A stretch of DNA of 64,000 bases from Pseudomonas californiensis (GTDB lineage: Bacteria > Pseudomonadota > Gammaproteobacteria > Pseudomonadales > Pseudomonadaceae). Positions 52,170-60,980 of this stretch are shown in pieces (position 1 is the stretch's first letter; each line of letters opens with the position of its first letter). The notes beneath the pieces are model-generated. The model ran no database searches. It had not been told where the DNA came from and saw only the letters and a list, made by a program, of their open reading frames with translations. The stretch lies in NCBI RefSeq assembly GCF_021147775.1, contig NZ_JAGTPK010000013.1, positions 1-64,000 of the forward strand. Reading direction: 5' to 3'. The translations under genes and the position numbers were made by a program.

Positions 52170-53845
52170 TGTTTAGGCTCCATATCAATTGCACGGGACG
52201 ACGACGGGGCGTTGAACGAGCGCGGGGCGGCGTCTCCGGTACGGCCGCGGATCAGCGATTCGGGGTGGCGACTGAGGAAGTCGGTCAGGACGCGGACCGA
52301 GCGAGCGGTGCGCTGTACTTCGTCCATGACCTGGCCCAGCTGTTGACGTGCAGGTGAATCTTCGGCGAAGGAGTCATTGGCCGTGCCGAGAGTTTTTTCA
52401 GCCTGCTTCAAGGTCCCGCGCATGGCCGGGAGGACGCTGCTGTTGACTTGCTTGAGCGTCTTCTGCAGCTCGCTCAGGCTGCCGTTGAGGTTACCTGCCA
52501 GTTCGTCTATCGGCAGCTTGCTGAGTTTTTCGACAAACGCCTGCAACTGCTCCTGCAGCTTGTCGAAGCTGCCCGGCACGGTCGGAATTTCCAGCGGACG
52601 AGCTTTGGCGTTGAACACCACTTTCGGTGCCTTGGGGTCGAAATCCATTGCAATATACAACTGGCCGGTCAGCAGGTTGCCATTGCGAATCTGAGCACGC
52701 AGACCATTGCCGACGAAGGCAGCCAGTACTCTGGCAGACTGTTCCTCTTCATCACCTTTACCGCCCAGTTCCTTGAGCTTGGATTCGGCAGCGCCCAGGC
52801 GTTTCGGATAAATCACAGCACCGACGATACCCGGGAACGTTTTGGTGACCGGGTCGTAATCCAGATCCACCGAAACTACGCGACCAATGTTGACGCCAAG
52901 GAAGTCCACCGGAGAGTTGACTGTCAGGCCTCGCAGCGACTGGTTGAAGCGCATTCGGATGTAACGCGGTTCGCCATCCGGTGGCGCCAGTGCAGTGGTC
53001 TGGTCGTCGAAGATCTTGAAGTCGGTGTTTTCGTCGGCCAGCTTGGATTCGGGACTCCAGTTGGGTTCCCGGAAGGCAATGCCGCCCGAGATGATAGACG
53101 TCAGTGACTGGGTATTGATCTTCAAGCCCGCAGCGCCAACTGTCACATCCACGCCACTCGCGTTCCAGAAGCGGGTGTCGGTGGTTATGTACTGATCGTT
53201 GGGGGAGTTGATGAAGATCTGGATGTCAACGCCGCGGCCATCCTTCGACAGGTCGTAGGCAACAACCTGGCCGACTTGAATACGGCGATAGTAGATAGGC
53301 GAACCGATATCCAGTGAGCCAAGGTCGTCGGTGTGCAGCGTGAAGCGTTTGCCTTTCTCGCCAAAGGTGATGGGAGGCGGTGTCTCCAGGCCGGTAAAGT
53401 CGGCTTTGGTGTCTTTGGCGCTGCCAGCGTCGGCACCAATGAATGCGCCGGACAACAACGTATCTACCCCGGACACGCCATGTGCCCCGATGCGTGGGCG
53501 CACGACCCAGAACTGACTGTCGATGCGGGTAAACGGTTCTGCTGTGTTGTTGAGCTCGATGGTCGCCAGAATGTGGGTGCGGTCATCGCTCAAGGTGATC
53601 TCCGTTACCATTCCGATAACCACGTTCTTGTACTTGACCTGGGTCTTGTTGGCTTCCAGACCTTCTGCAGTCAGAAAACTCACCGTGATTCGCGGACCGA
53701 TGTTCATCCAGTCGTGGAATGCCATGGACAAACCGATCAGCCCCGCAATGATCGGCACCAGCCAGATCAGCGAAACACGCAAACGACGGCGTTTGACTTC
53801 AGGGCGCGGCACTGAACCAGACGGGGGGAGGGTATTGTCAGACAT
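52166..53845 (-). CDS. pqiB: PqiB, MCE-domain tunnel protein
   Basis: Inner-membrane-anchored periplasmic protein of 559 residues. A membrane span is at about 25-43. Three MCE/MlaD modules start near 52 (GPRITVSFLTAEGLEANKT), 167 (RFTLHTDDLGSLDIGSPIY) and 295 (RYIRMRFNQSLRGLTVNSPV), and a long helical C-terminus follows from about 430 (LQEQLQAFVEKLSKLPIDELAGNLNGSLSELQKT). In E. coli PqiB makes a needle-like conduit for lipids between membranes. The ATG at 53845 has GAGG six bases upstream and overlaps the preceding gene's stop region. Confidence 0.93.
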   Translation of the reverse strand: MSDNTLPPSGSVPRPEVKRRRLRVSLIWLVPIIAGLIGLSMAFHDWMNIGPRITVSFLTAEGLEANKTQVKYKNVVIGMVTEITLSDDRTHILATIELNNTAEPFTRIDSQFWVVRPRIGAHGVSGVDTLLSGAFIGADAGSAKDTKADFTGLETPPPITFGEKGKRFTLHTDDLGSLDIGSPIYYRRIQVGQVVAYDLSKDGRGVDIQIFINSPNDQYITTDTRFWNASGVDVTVGAAGLKINTQSLTSIISGGIAFREPNWSPESKLADENTDFKIFDDQTTALAPPDGEPRYIRMRFNQSLRGLTVNSPVDFLGVNIGRVVSVDLDYDPVTKTFPGIVGAVIYPKRLGAAESKLKELGGKGDEEEQSARVLAAFVGNGLRAQIRNGNLLTGQLYIAMDFDPKAPKVVFNAKARPLEIPTVPGSFDKLQEQLQAFVEKLSKLPIDELAGNLNGSLSELQKTLKQVNSSVLPAMRGTLKQAEKTLGTANDSFAEDSPARQQLGQVMDEVQRTARSVRVLTDFLSRHPESLIRGRTGDAAPRSFNAPSSSRAIDMEPKQ

Positions 53846-54452
53846 CTTCAACCTCTGCATCCCAGATAAGCCGGGGATCGAAACTCATGGCGGCAAGCAT
53901 CGTCATCACCACGACCAAACCAAAAAACAGAATGCCGATCCGGGGCTCGATGGTGCTCAGCTCACGAAACTGCACAAGGGATGCCACGAGGGCCACAACC
54001 AGTACGTCGAGCATCGACCAGTAGCCGATCAGCTCGATAAAACGATAAAGACGGGCGCGTTCGCGCATGGCCCAGCGACTGCGACGCTGGCAGGTGATCA
54101 ACAGCATCCCCAGGACCAGAAACTTTACGCAGGGCACCACAACGCTGGCGACGAAAATCAGGACCGCGATGTCCCAGGAGCCGCTTTCGACAAACTCGAT
54201 AACACCGCTCATGATAGTGTTCTGGCTGCTGTTGCCCAGCAGGCTGGTGTACATCACTGGCAACACGTTGGCCGGGATATAGAAGATCAGTGCGGCAATC
54301 AGGTAAGCCCAGGTACGGCTGATACTGTTCGGCTTGCGTCGATGTACGGGGGAATCGCAACGTGGGCAACGTTCAGCTGCTTCCTGGCAGGCATAGCCGC
54401 AGGTATGACACAGACACAGTTTGTGTTCGTGCGCAAAGGGAATGCCATTCAT
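53838..54452 (-). CDS. pqiA: PqiA-family membrane protein, second half-protein
   Basis: Inner-membrane protein of 204 residues with a zinc-ribbon-like N-terminus (CHTCGYACQEAAERCPRCDS, four Cys in two CxxC pairs) and four membrane spans beginning WAYLIAALIFYIPANVLPVM. Enterobacterial PqiA is a single protein of about 417 residues with two such halves; here the halves are separate genes, as in other pseudomonads. Its stop overlaps pqiB. It probably feeds lipid into the PqiB conduit. Confidence 0.9.
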   Translation of the reverse strand: MNGIPFAHEHKLCLCHTCGYACQEAAERCPRCDSPVHRRKPNSISRTWAYLIAALIFYIPANVLPVMYTSLLGNSSQNTIMSGVIEFVESGSWDIAVLIFVASVVVPCVKFLVLGMLLITCQRRSRWAMRERARLYRFIELIGYWSMLDVLVVALVASLVQFRELSTIEPRIGILFFGLVVVMTMLAAMSFDPRLIWDAEVEDV

Positions 54453-55078
54453 TCTGCCGGGACTCCCAGTTCATCCCAGAGACGCCGAATGCTTTTGTTG
54501 GCGATCAGCAGAATCAGCACCATCAGCATCGCCATGGCCCAAAGCCCTACGCCAGGGTGCACGTCGAGCATGCCGGCCAGTTTGATGATAGCTACCAGAA
54601 TGCCCAGCATGCACACTTCCAGCATGCTCCAGGGCCTGAGGTGTTCCAGCGCGCGCATGCAGGCTTTGAAGCCGGGCGCGATGATCCCGGAATTGGCATG
54701 CAGCAATACCCACAGCAGCAAAGTGATCTGCAGCAGCGGAGCGAATATGATTGCCAGGCCGGCGACCAGCGCGATGATGGTAATCCTGCCTTGGGCAAGC
54801 GCTTCGACTGACTCCCAGAGCGTAACCTCGTTGGTCAGGCCCTTCATGCTGATGCTGATGACCGGGAAAATATTGGCAAATATGAAGAACATCGCGGCCG
54901 CGATGGTCAGGGCCAGCAATTGTTCGATACTCAGCCGATGCCCACGACCGAGCAACGACCTGCAACGCAGACAGAATGCTGCCTCGCCGGGCTTCAAGGG
55001 CTGGGCTTCATACAGCGAATCGCAATGCTCGCAGATGATCAGGTCTGGTGTATCAGTGGTAGGGTGCACAGTGCTCAT
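54449..55078 (-). CDS. pqiA: PqiA-family membrane protein, first half-protein
   Basis: Inner-membrane protein of 209 residues. The N-terminal zinc-ribbon-like module has two CxxC pairs (IICEHCDSLYE, FCLRCRSLL), then four spans starting ALTIAAAMFFIFANIFPVISI, the PqiA signature. Its stop overlaps the next PqiA gene (ATGA), so the two halves are made together. It is the first gene of the pqi operon. The ATG at 55078 follows an in-frame TTG. Confidence 0.9.
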   Translation of the reverse strand: MSTVHPTTDTPDLIICEHCDSLYEAQPLKPGEAAFCLRCRSLLGRGHRLSIEQLLALTIAAAMFFIFANIFPVISISMKGLTNEVTLWESVEALAQGRITIIALVAGLAIIFAPLLQITLLLWVLLHANSGIIAPGFKACMRALEHLRPWSMLEVCMLGILVAIIKLAGMLDVHPGVGLWAMAMLMVLILLIANKSIRRLWDELGVPAE

Positions 55079-55311
55079 CAATGCCGTGAATGCAGATGTC
55101 TGGGGGTTAGAGCTTGAGGCAGGGAAAGATACCTTGTTGGCTGTTTCGCGGCACGTTTTTCTACGCAGCCCAGGTCGATCATCCGCTCTGAATGATTGAC
55201 CGCGAGGAGACAGGGTCGTTCAGATGTCACAGCGCCATTATTCCATTGTGCTGCGATGATGGCGAATCCGGCTCGTGGTGTAGGTCTGTGCCAGCTGCTG
55301 GGATGAGGTAA

Positions 55312-55611
55312 TCAGAGCTTGCCAGGTCGGGCGCGCTGCTTGAGAAAGCCCAGCAGCTGTCGGGCAGACTCTGGCACGTTGTGCTCGTCGAATGTCAGAC
55401 AGATCTCGCTGGCGTCGTCCTCAATGGTGATCTCGTATTGGTTCAAGTCCCGCGCTTCGTCGGTGAATCCGGTGCTGGACTGCTTCAAGCCGCTGTCATC
55501 GACCAAGCGCTTCAAGTGCTCGGCCTCGGGCCGGTCGAGCATGGCCGTGTCCATTTCACATCGCTTTACGGCACCAACGAAGCCGCCGGATTGCACTAAA
55601 CAGACTTTCAT
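55312..55611 (-). CDS. Emfourin-type protealysin inhibitor
   Basis: Protein of 99 residues resembling emfourin, the proteinaceous inhibitor encoded with protealysin-like M4 proteases. The pattern MKVCLVQSGGFVGAVKRCEMD and the later ARDLNQYEITIED fit the family, in which the N-terminal beta strand region blocks the protease active site. AAGGG precedes the ATG. It lies 18 bases downstream of the protease gene, the standard protease-then-inhibitor order, so both are made together. Likely acts in the cytoplasm to keep the protease silent. Confidence 0.88.
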   Translation of the reverse strand: MKVCLVQSGGFVGAVKRCEMDTAMLDRPEAEHLKRLVDDSGLKQSSTGFTDEARDLNQYEITIEDDASEICLTFDEHNVPESARQLLGFLKQRARPGKL

Positions 55612-55629
55612 GGCCGTGCCCTTTTTTGA

Positions 55630-56697
55630 TTAAACCTTGACCCCGACCTGTTTCCAGGCAGCTTGCACTGCTTTTTTCGCGCCTGCGCCAAAGCGGGGAT
55701 CTGCAGCAATTTTTATGCTGGTTCTGGCGCAATCGGCAAATTGACTGTCCGAGGCCAGTTGCAGCATCGTTTCATACCAGATTCTGCCCGCCACGTCCCA
55801 GGCATTTCCGCCCAGCGCTTTCGCCACCAGGACGAACGCGCGGTTGGGGATGCCGGAGTTGATATGTACGCCGCCCCGGTCCTTCGAGCCTGTGTAAAGG
55901 TCCGACATTGTCGCAGGCTGCGGATCATCACCCAGATCAGGGTCGTTGGCGTAGGCAGTGCCCGGGTTTTGCATGTCCCGGATACCTCGTCGTGTTGGCG
56001 CAGGTACCAGCAATTCCTTGCCCACCACCCAATCCGACTCCTCGGCGCTGGTGCCTTGTTTCCACTGGCGGACCAGCATGCCGAAGACATCAGCGAAGTG
56101 TTCGTTCAGGGCGCCTGACTGGCCGCGATAGTCCAGATTGGATGTGAAGCTCTGTACGCCATGAGTCAACTCATGACCAATGACCTCAAGGCTGCCTGTG
56201 AAACGCTTGAACACCAGGTCGTCGCCGTCGCCGTAGGCCATTTGACTACCGTTCCAGTAGGCGTTGCTCAGCGGGACGTGATTGCCTTCAAAGTCGACTT
56301 CCGCGACATGCACGGTTGAGACCAGGGACATGCCGTTGTCATCCAGCGAATTTCGCTCGAAAAGCTGATCATAAAAATCATACACATCGCCGGAGCCTTC
56401 ATAGGCCTCATCCACCGCCTTGTCGCCGACCGGACCCTGGCCTTCGGAGCGTACCAGCGCACCTGGAAGATCGTCAGTGCCTTTGGCGTCGTGAATCAAG
56501 CGGTGCTTTACGCCATCCGGGGAGCGCAGGGCGTAGAGGCCTGGTTGAGTCCTGGCAGACAGGCGGGAGGCCATGAAAGCCGAGCTGCTGGTCAGGTTGG
56601 CGATGGCTCGCGCACTGACCTGAGGTTGGGGAGATCGCGCCATACGCTCCAGCATATAAGGCGGAATGAAGCAATGCAGTGGGTCTCGATCGCACAT
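55630..56697 (-). CDS. Protealysin-like M4 metallopeptidase
   Basis: Thermolysin-family zinc protease of 355 residues. The zinc site is His175-Glu176-x-x-His179 (IGHELTHG), Glu199 (ALNEHFADVFG) and His278 (GGVHINSG). There is no signal peptide. Instead a short N-terminal propeptide of about 50 residues holds the protealysin motif FIPPYMLERMA at 10-20. This architecture, with emfourin encoded next, marks the protealysin group, which is exported without a classical signal and linked in other bacteria to invasion of eukaryotic cells and biofilm effects. AGGAG lies six bases before the ATG. Confidence 0.92.
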   Translation of the reverse strand: MCDRDPLHCFIPPYMLERMARSPQPQVSARAIANLTSSSAFMASRLSARTQPGLYALRSPDGVKHRLIHDAKGTDDLPGALVRSEGQGPVGDKAVDEAYEGSGDVYDFYDQLFERNSLDDNGMSLVSTVHVAEVDFEGNHVPLSNAYWNGSQMAYGDGDDLVFKRFTGSLEVIGHELTHGVQSFTSNLDYRGQSGALNEHFADVFGMLVRQWKQGTSAEESDWVVGKELLVPAPTRRGIRDMQNPGTAYANDPDLGDDPQPATMSDLYTGSKDRGGVHINSGIPNRAFVLVAKALGGNAWDVAGRIWYETMLQLASDSQFADCARTSIKIAADPRFGAGAKKAVQAAWKQVGVKV

Positions 56698-56964
56698 GTG
56701 GAACTCCTGTAATGGTACATCGACAGCAACAGGCCACCGATCAACATGGTCGCGAAAGGTTTGACACTAAGGAGCTGGTTTTTATGCAAAGAAATATCTG
56801 ATTACATGATCGGGCGACGTTGGCCATCCTGCGGTCCATATGGGGTGCAGCGATGCAGTTTGTGGAGCATCGGGTCGATGGCGCTGCGACACCGCGACAC
56901 AGCCGCTCAAACCCCTGGACGAGAATGCTAGACTCCCGCCACTTCAGACAAGGAGCAGACCTTC

Positions 56965-57315
56965 GTGCGCAAGACGGTAATGATGATAGCGGTGCTGATT
57001 CTGGCGGGTTGCGATGCAAGCGGGCCTGGCTCGACAACCAGGGCGAAAACGCAGGAAACCGTCAAGACTGCCGCTGTGACCGGTCCGCAGTGGTTTATTC
57101 AAATGAATTCGCGAGAAGCGGTGAGCGACACCAGTGCCTGGTTGCTCGAGCGCAGCTACGCCCCAGTTGTCGTGATAATCGACGGCAAGCAACAGTTGTT
57201 GCTGGGGCCTTATGAAAGCCAGGATCAGGCTGAAGAGCAGCGCGTATTGCTACAGGCGAAAGTGACCAAGTCGCATCGTTTTACCGAGCCCTCGGTGATC
57301 CAGTACACCAAGTGA
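56965..57315 (+). CDS. Small lipoprotein with SPOR-like fold
   Basis: Lipoprotein of 116 residues. The lipobox LILAGC puts the modified Cys at 16. The mature region from WFIQMNSREAV to LLLGPYESQDQAEEQRVLLQ follows the beta-alpha-beta pattern of SPOR repeats (WFIQ...; ...GPY...AE), which bind denuded peptidoglycan glycan strands, so a septal or cell-wall role is plausible. The start is GTG at 56965 with AAGGAG about ten bases away. Standing alone. Confidence 0.75.
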   Translation: MRKTVMMIAVLILAGCDASGPGSTTRAKTQETVKTAAVTGPQWFIQMNSREAVSDTSAWLLERSYAPVVVIIDGKQQLLLGPYESQDQAEEQRVLLQAKVTKSHRFTEPSVIQYTK

Positions 57316-57405
57316 CTGTCCGCCAGGATGTTCTCTTTGCGTAAGATCTGACCATCAGCGCGGGCCATCCAGCCGCCCGCGCCGGGTCTCAAGCGGGGTT
57401 TTCTG

Positions 57406-57723
57406 TCAGCGACGACCCAACAGCAGGCCTACGACCAACCCGAAGCCAGCAGAAATCGCCACGGTTTGCCACGGGTGGCCACCGATGTAGGTTTCAGTCG
57501 CTTCAACCACCGGCTTGGTGCGTTCACGCACGCTGGACATCGAGTCCAGAGCCTGCTTGAGCTTCAGGCTCAATTGGGCGCGCAGTGTTTCAGCCTCTTC
57601 GCCTACCAGCGCAGCGCTTTCTTTCAAAAGCTTGTCAGATTCTTCGATAAGCGCCTGCAAATCGCTGAACGCCTGGTCTTTGATCTGATCAGCAGAGGTT
57701 TGAGCAGCGGTCTTGCGAGCCAT
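57406..57723 (-). CDS. DUF883 membrane protein (YqjD/ElaB-like)
   Basis: Protein of 105 residues with a long amphipathic helix (about 15-80) and a C-terminal membrane anchor GFGLVVGLLLGRR, the DUF883 end. YqjD and ElaB of E. coli bind ribosomes to the inner membrane in stationary phase. AAGGAAAATG precedes the start. It is on the minus strand, with no operon partner. Function inferred from the family only. Confidence 0.9.
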   Translation of the reverse strand: MARKTAAQTSADQIKDQAFSDLQALIEESDKLLKESAALVGEEAETLRAQLSLKLKQALDSMSSVRERTKPVVEATETYIGGHPWQTVAISAGFGLVVGLLLGRR

Positions 57724-57875
57724 GGCATTTTCCTTTCAAGTGATGGCAATAGTGATCAATGGAGTCTTCCCGCTTGCGAAAAGTTGCAACGGTGTAAGCA
57801 ACCTGACGTAAGACTCTGCAAGTCATCGACATTGCGGGTGTAAGATGCAGCCGTTTTTAGTCGTAGGTGAACGCT

Positions 57876-58130
57876 ATGAGTTTCAATCTGGCCAATCGGC
57901 CGCTCCCTGAACGCGCCGCTATCGAAGATGAGAAATCCCGTCTGTTCGATCTCTGGCAGAGCAACCTGGGCAAGGCCAAAGGCGAGGCTGCTCGCTTGAT
58001 GGGCGAACGCGCCAAACGCAAGGGCAAATGGTCCGAGTGGGTTCGCTCCGAACTGGATACGATGAGCCCTCCGGAATACGCCAATATGGTACGCAGCGAA
58101 GTCAACCGCCTGGTCGCGGCTTCAAAGTAA
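57876..58130 (+). CDS. Conserved small hypothetical protein
   Basis: Protein of 84 residues I do not recognise by function. It is charged and helical (AAIEDEKSRLFDLWQSNLGK, then KWSEWVRSELDTMSPPEYANMVRSEV), with a Trp-rich start and no signal peptide or Cys. AGGTGA lies six bases before the ATG at 57876. The clean coding character and ribosome-binding site support a real gene. Its neighbours are a DUF883 gene and an LEA-type lipoprotein on the other strand. Confidence 0.7.
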   Translation: MSFNLANRPLPERAAIEDEKSRLFDLWQSNLGKAKGEAARLMGERAKRKGKWSEWVRSELDTMSPPEYANMVRSEVNRLVAASK

Positions 58131-58189
58131 CGGTCAGGCCATTTGATCAAGACCGCCTCGAACTCGACATTCGGCGGCCAGCCTGATGC

Positions 58190-58669
58190 CTACCACGGGT
58201 CGCCCTCGGCCTGGCGCAGGTCCAGTGTTCCGCTGTAGCGAAAGCGCATGGTGCCGAACAGGCCGCCAGCCAGCTTGCCGCGCAAGGTGTAAGGAAGGTT
58301 GTCCAGGCGTTGGCCCTGGGAAAGCCCAAGTGCCTGGCGCAGTGCCGAGAATGCCGACACGCTGACTGGCACTACCAGCACCGCTTCCGAGAAGCGCCCG
58401 ATGGTACCGTTCTGATCGCTGACGCCTGAGGCCAGCAATCGGCCGTTCACGTCCAGGTCCAGCGCAACGCCGCTGTAGCTGATCTCCATGTCGTTGGGGT
58501 TTTGTAATCTGAGCTGGACCGCCATACGCAGCTCCAGCCCTTGACCGGGCAACGGCTCGATGCCGACCACGCTGATGGCCAGCGGAGCGCGATTGGGCAG
58601 CAGGGCGCAAGCACTCAGCATGACGATCAGCAAGCCCGAAAGCAGGGTGCGAGACAGGTGCAGCTTCAT
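58190..58669 (-). CDS. LEA type 2 (WHy domain) lipoprotein
   Basis: Lipoprotein of 159 residues. The lipobox MLSAC puts the lipidated Cys at 21. The mature part has the LEA-14/WHy pattern: LRMAVQLRLQNPNDMEISYSGVALDLDVNGR, then a Gly-rich turn and VPVSVSAFSA. WHy proteins are linked to desiccation or envelope stress protection. It stands alone with an ATG at 58669. Confidence 0.82.
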   Translation of the reverse strand: MKLHLSRTLLSGLLIVMLSACALLPNRAPLAISVVGIEPLPGQGLELRMAVQLRLQNPNDMEISYSGVALDLDVNGRLLASGVSDQNGTIGRFSEAVLVVPVSVSAFSALRQALGLSQGQRLDNLPYTLRGKLAGGLFGTMRFRYSGTLDLRQAEGDPW

Positions 58670-58907
58670 TCGTGAGCTCCTGGTGAGAATCTGCCTGGGT
58701 CAGCTTCTGGGTGAGTATCGACTCTCAGACCACGTCGTGCGTTAGAGATTCGCGGATCGATATCTCTGCCCGCCATGCCTGGATCACCCCCCACTCTCTC
58801 GTATAGCAGCTAATCTGCCTGTTCAGCCGTTGCGCCGTCGGACGCAGGGGGTGATGATTTCAATGACTCAATGAAGTCATCCAATAACAAGAAAACTGGA
58901 GATTGCG

Positions 58908-60116
58908 ATGTCCATCGAAAGGACGAACCCTCATCAAGACCCCGTCGTCATCGTCAGTATTGCGCGTACGCCCATGGGCGGTTTTCAAGGTGATTTGCAA
59001 GGGCTGAGCGCGACGAAGCTGGGCTCTGAAGCCATTCGGGCAGTTATTGAGCGCGCAGGCATTGATCCCGGCGAAATAGACGAGGTGTTGTTCGGTTGTG
59101 TGTTGCCAGCCGGTCTTGGGCAGGCGCCAGCGCGGCAGGCCGCACTGGGTGCCGGGTTGAGCACGGGGACGCGGTGCACCACGGTCAACAAGATGTGTGG
59201 CTCGGGTATGCAGACCGCCATTCTGGCGCATGATCTGCTGCTGGCAGACAGCGCGAGCATGGTCGTTGCGGGCGGTATGGAAAGCATGTCCAACGCGCCT
59301 TATTTGCTGGATCGCGCGCGGTCCGGTTACCGAATGGGGCATGGCCGAACGCTGGATCACATGTTTCTCGATGGCCTTGAAGATGCTTATGAGCCGGGTC
59401 GGCTGATGGGTACCTACGCCGAGGATTGCGCGCAGATCAATGGCTTCAGTCGTGAAGCTCAGGACGCTTTTGCACTGGCCTCGCTGGCACGCGCGCAGCA
59501 GGCTATCAGCGACGGCCATTTTGATGCCGAGATCGTTCCGGTTCAGGTCACTGTCGGGAAAGAGCAGCGCCTGATCACTCACGATGAGCAGCCGCCCAAG
59601 GCGCGTCTGGACAAGATTCCGACGCTTAAACCTGCTTTCCATGAGGGCGGTACTGTAACGGCAGCCAATTCGAGTTCGATTTCCGATGGGGCCGCAGCGC
59701 TGTTGATGATGCGTCAGTCCGAGGCGCTAAGGCGTGGTTTGAAACCTTTGGCCGTGGTACGCGGGCATGCGGCCTTTGCTGACCAGCCGGGTCTGTTCCC
59801 AACGGCGCCGATCGGCGCGATCACACGCCTGCTTGGCAGGATTGGCTGGACGGTGGATGACGTCGATCTGTTTGAGATCAACGAAGCCTTTGCCGTCGTG
59901 CCACTGGTTGCCATGAGCAATCTTGGAATCCACCACGAAAAGGTCAACGTCAATGGCGGGGCTTGCGCACTGGGCCATCCGATAGGGGCCTCGGGTGCGC
60001 GCATCATCGTGACCCTGCTCGCGGCGTTGCGGCGTCGTCAGCTCCAGCGCGGTCTGGCCGCCATCTGCATCGGTGGTGGCGAAGCGACTGCGATTGCATT
60101 TGAAATTACCGATTAG
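58908..60116 (+). CDS. Acetyl-CoA C-acyltransferase (thiolase)
   Basis: Thiolase of 402 residues. The nucleophile Cys is in NKMCGSGMQTAIL near 97, the catalytic His is in NGGACALGHPIGASGARI, and the second active Cys is in ICIGGGEATA near the end. The sequence fits the acetoacetyl-CoA/beta-ketoadipyl-CoA thiolase family rather than the fatty-acid FadA type. GGAG precedes the ATG at 58908. The enoyl-CoA hydratase follows, although 90 AT-rich bases lie between, so they may be only loosely coupled. The pathway is fatty- or aromatic-acid breakdown or acetoacetyl-CoA supply. Confidence 0.92.
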   Translation: MSIERTNPHQDPVVIVSIARTPMGGFQGDLQGLSATKLGSEAIRAVIERAGIDPGEIDEVLFGCVLPAGLGQAPARQAALGAGLSTGTRCTTVNKMCGSGMQTAILAHDLLLADSASMVVAGGMESMSNAPYLLDRARSGYRMGHGRTLDHMFLDGLEDAYEPGRLMGTYAEDCAQINGFSREAQDAFALASLARAQQAISDGHFDAEIVPVQVTVGKEQRLITHDEQPPKARLDKIPTLKPAFHEGGTVTAANSSSISDGAAALLMMRQSEALRRGLKPLAVVRGHAAFADQPGLFPTAPIGAITRLLGRIGWTVDDVDLFEINEAFAVVPLVAMSNLGIHHEKVNVNGGACALGHPIGASGARIIVTLLAALRRRQLQRGLAAICIGGGEATAIAFEITD

Positions 60117-60206
60117 TCATATATATCAATGAGTTAAGTATTTTTCATGAAACTGATTATAGTTTCTGGATGTTTTTTGAGCGTTTTTACAAACGGATAT
60201 TAATCA

Positions 60207-60980
60207 ATGGCTTATGAAACATTGCTAACAAAGATTATAGGTGGTGTCGCGCTCGTCACGTTGAACCGACCCAAAGCATTGAATGCCTTGAACGCTCAGC
60301 TGATCGATGAATTGAACCATGTTCTGGACGCTCTGGAAGCTGATGGCTCAATAGGTTGTATCGTGCTGACCGGCTCTGAAAAGGCATTTGCTGCTGGCGC
60401 GGACATCAAGGAAATGGTCGATCTGAGCTACCCGCAGATCTATCTGGACGACCTGTTTCGAGAAAGCGATCGGGTCGCTGCCCGGCGCAAGCCGATGATT
60501 GCGGCGGTAGCCGGTTTTGCGTTGGGTGGAGGTTGTGAGTTGGCATTGATGTGCGACTTCATTCTGGCGGCCGAGAATGCCCGTTTTGGTCAGCCGGAAA
60601 TCAACCTCGGCGTTCTTCCGGGCATGGGCGGCACTCAGCGGTTGACCCGCGCTGTGGGCAAGGCCAAAGCCATGGAGATGTGTCTGACAGGTCGCTTGAT
60701 TGACGCGCATGAGGCGGAACGTGCAGGCTTGGTATCTCGGGTGCTACCTGTTGAAGAATTGCTTGATGAAGCCCTGACTGCTGCAGCCTGTATCGCCGAA
60801 AAATCCTTGCCGGTCGCCATGCTGGTCAAGGAAAGCGTCAACCGCGCGTTTGAAGTGAGTCTGGCCGAGGGCATTCGTTTTGAACGCCGGGTGTTCCATG
60901 CGACGTTTGCCAGCCAGGATCAGAAAGAGGGCATGAAAGCCTTCATCGAAAAGCGCCCGGCGAGTTTCAAGGACTGCTGA
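60207..60980 (+). CDS. Enoyl-CoA hydratase (crotonase fold)
   Basis: Hydratase of 257 residues. Landmarks are AFAAGADIKEM (oxyanion-hole loop), AVAGFALGGGCELALMCDFI, the catalytic Glu pair in ARFGQPEINLGVLPGMGGTQ, and the ending of a hexameric crotonase. It is close to the fatty acid or phenylacetate hydratases. The ribosome-binding site is weak and the 90-base spacer upstream is AT-rich. The last 61 bases overlap the vgrG gene on the other strand. Confidence 0.92.
   Translation: MAYETLLTKIIGGVALVTLNRPKALNALNAQLIDELNHVLDALEADGSIGCIVLTGSEKAFAAGADIKEMVDLSYPQIYLDDLFRESDRVAARRKPMIAAVAGFALGGGCELALMCDFILAAENARFGQPEINLGVLPGMGGTQRLTRAVGKAKAMEMCLTGRLIDAHEAERAGLVSRVLPVEELLDEALTAAACIAEKSLPVAMLVKESVNRAFEVSLAEGIRFERRVFHATFASQDQKEGMKAFIEKRPASFKDC

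Noticed and set aside
53523..55199. Very long plus-strand open frame opposite the pqi genes
   Set aside because: It is an antisense shadow of pqiB and the two pqiA genes, which have signature motifs, coupled starts and a terminator.
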